DNA of 41,022 nucleotides. It comes from CAYJFK01 sp964369475. Lineage in GTDB: Bacteria > Bacillota > Clostridia > Oscillospirales > Feifaniaceae. The stretch is taken from the NCBI GenBank assembly GCA_964369475.1, contig CAYJFK010000014.1, forward strand, positions 1 to 41,022, read 5' to 3'. The position numbers were made by a program, and so were the translations under genes. This document shows positions 39,572-41,022 of this stretch, one piece after another. The notes under the pieces were generated by a model. That model searched no databases. It was not told the DNA's origin and worked only from the letters and a program-made list of their open reading frames with translations. Positions within the stretch are counted from its first letter, which is position 1. Every line of letters begins with the position of its first letter.

Positions 39572-40993
39572 ATGAAAAAACTATTAGCTTTACTTTTGTC
39601 GGCAGTAATGGTAATGTCGCTCGGCATTACAGGTCTTGCCGACGACGATCTTGCAGACGATCTTGCCGCAATGGGCATGTTTAAGGGAACAGACGCAGGC
39701 TACGAGCTCGACCGTGCACCGACAAGGGGCGAGGCGGCAGTTATGCTTGTTCGTCTGCTCGGCGAAGAAGAGGATGCTATGGAAGACTATGCAGAGGGAG
39801 AGATTTCCCACCCCTTTACAGACGTTCCCGAATGGGCGGCACCTCATGTCGCATACCTCTACTCGGAAGGCCTAACAAAGGGCATATCCGAAACGCTTTT
39901 TGGCATGAATGACATTTGCACAGCCGATACATACGCAACATTTATGCTAAGAACACTACGCTACGACGACAGTGAAGGCGACTTCGATTTCGCAACGGCA
40001 GGCGACTTTGCCTCCTCGATGGGCATTGGTCAGGCTTGGATGTATGGCGACGACTTTACAAGGGGCAGCCTTGTTTCGGTGACCTCGGAAACACTAATGG
40101 CGGCAATGAAGGACGGCGACGATACCCTTCTTGCATCGCTCCTTGCAATGGGCAAGGTAGATAGCACAGCCGCTGCTGCCTTTACAGACAAAGAGGCAAT
40201 TATTAATGAGTTTAACGAGCTTGGCGAAGATATGTCTGAGCTGCCTCAATCTATGGACATGTCCTCTATTATGAACATGACAATGTCCTTTATGGGCGAA
40301 GAAATGACAATAACAGGCATTGTTAGCGATATTAAAATGAACATCGACCCACAAACAGGCGATATCGAGCTATACAGCCTATCGAGCATGGCAGACCCCA
40401 CAACCGGCGAGACTGTTGAGATTACACAGTGGCTAAAAGAGGATGTTATGTACATGCAGATGGGCGAAGACAAGATTAAGACAGAGGCCGGCACAGATGA
40501 TATATCTGCTCTAATGCAGGGTACATCGGCAATGGAGATGGTCGACATGGATATACCCTTCTCGGCAGTCTATTCGGCAGAGAAGGTAGTGGATGGCGAT
40601 GCTGTTACCTATAAGCTTGTACTATCGGGCGAAGCGCTTATGGAGCAAAGCCTTTCGATATTCGACCAAATGGGCATGGGCGGCACAGACGATTCGGAAG
40701 ATGCTGACGATATGATGGAACTTCTTGGTGTTACGAGCATGGATCTTGGCGCTATGACAATGGAAACAACATATGTTGGCGGTGTTATGACTGCCTTGAA
40801 ATTTGACATGGCAATGTCCATGAACATGGAAGGTCTCGGCGAGATGGCTACCTCGATGGATATGGACGCAACAGTTCACTCCTATGGCGAGATGGTCGAG
40901 ATAGAGTTCCCTGATTTCTCGGAGTTTAAGACATTAGAGGAAATGGAAGATATGTACGAGACTGAGGTCGATGATTCGGACGATCAAGAATAA
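39572..40993 (+). CDS. Exported SLH-domain protein with Met-rich C-terminal region
   Basis: A 473-residue secreted protein. A signal peptide (about residues 1-23, ending LGITGLAD) is followed by SLH-like motifs: AMGMFKGTDAGYELDRAPTR (about 34-53) with GEAAVMLVRLLG, and PFTDVPEWAAPHVAYLYSEG with FMLRTLRY, which would bind the secondary cell-wall polymer. The rest (about 210-460) alternates beta strands and acidic loops and is very rich in Met, Asp and Glu; its layout resembles DUF6612-type exported proteins, but I do not claim a match. Function unknown. AAAGGAG precedes the ATG. The gene is divergent from polA and close to the right edge; no downstream terminator is visible. Confidence 0.85.
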   Translation: MKKLLALLLSAVMVMSLGITGLADDDLADDLAAMGMFKGTDAGYELDRAPTRGEAAVMLVRLLGEEEDAMEDYAEGEISHPFTDVPEWAAPHVAYLYSEGLTKGISETLFGMNDICTADTYATFMLRTLRYDDSEGDFDFATAGDFASSMGIGQAWMYGDDFTRGSLVSVTSETLMAAMKDGDDTLLASLLAMGKVDSTAAAAFTDKEAIINEFNELGEDMSELPQSMDMSSIMNMTMSFMGEEMTITGIVSDIKMNIDPQTGDIELYSLSSMADPTTGETVEITQWLKEDVMYMQMGEDKIKTEAGTDDISALMQGTSAMEMVDMDIPFSAVYSAEKVVDGDAVTYKLVLSGEALMEQSLSIFDQMGMGGTDDSEDADDMMELLGVTSMDLGAMTMETTYVGGVMTALKFDMAMSMNMEGLGEMATSMDMDATVHSYGEMVEIEFPDFSEFKTLEEMEDMYETEVDDSDDQE

Positions 40994-41022
40994 AAGTTAG
41001 ATTGATATGCTAATTAAAAGTG

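Overview
The window looks like chromosome from an endospore-forming, low-to-middle G+C Firmicute, most likely a gut-type clostridium. The pointers are SpoIIIE, a YpeB-type germination protein with a sigma-G-like promoter, a Bacillus-style TTTACA PhoP-box array in front of pstS, strong GGAGG ribosome binding sites with several TTG and GTG starts, a FeoA/FeoB/Cys-rich trio, and an SLH surface protein. I cannot place it to family. There are no rRNA or tRNA genes, no CRISPR array, no prophage and no transposase gene.

Layout. 1-4.3 kb: the end of an acidic, repeat-bearing protein, a degenerate-GGDEF/EAL phosphodiesterase, then a minus-strand group of ATC-hydrolase-like protein, tautomerase and MsrAB. 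4.3-10.1 kb (minus): metallo-beta-lactamase-fold hydrolase, asparaginase, SpoIIIE/FtsK, then UppP. 10.4-13.9 kb (plus): two tandem sodium:amino-acid symporters (AGCS), each with its own copy of a TTGCAA-17-TAAAAT promoter. 14-15.2 kb: ypeB. 15.3-22 kb (minus): a complete phosphate regulon, pstS-pstC-pstA-pstB-phoU-phoB/P-phoR, with stop/start overlaps at three junctions. 22.3-25.3 kb (minus): B12-binding radical SAM protein and an OFA-type MFS transporter. 25.4-28.2 kb (plus): ArsR-type regulator, DUF2156 protein, MefA-like MFS transporter. 28.25-30.9 kb (plus): feoA, feoB and a 54-residue Cys-rich protein. 31.3-35.6 kb: birA and pyruvate carboxylase, divergent; BirA would biotinylate the carboxylase. 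36.2-39.4 kb (minus): a phosphatase-RimI fusion and DNA polymerase I. 39.5-41 kb: an SLH-domain, Met-rich exported protein.

The most unusual material is non-coding. (1) A 163-bp repeat occurs three times in the same orientation, each time just beyond the 3' end of a gene. It has TCAG...CTGA inverted ends. In two copies a complete terminator-like hairpin (about 28 bp) is duplicated on both sides; in the third the flanking duplication is only 7-9 bp. (2) Two intergenic blocks, 31.2-31.3 kb and 35.7-36.2 kb, share inverted GGCGGAGCC / GGCTCCGCC brackets and a related GC-rich flank. They enclose long perfect or near-perfect palindromes, and in the second block these are nested and branched. Both families look like non-autonomous palindromic elements that gather at gene 3' ends. 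No enzyme in the window obviously moves them.
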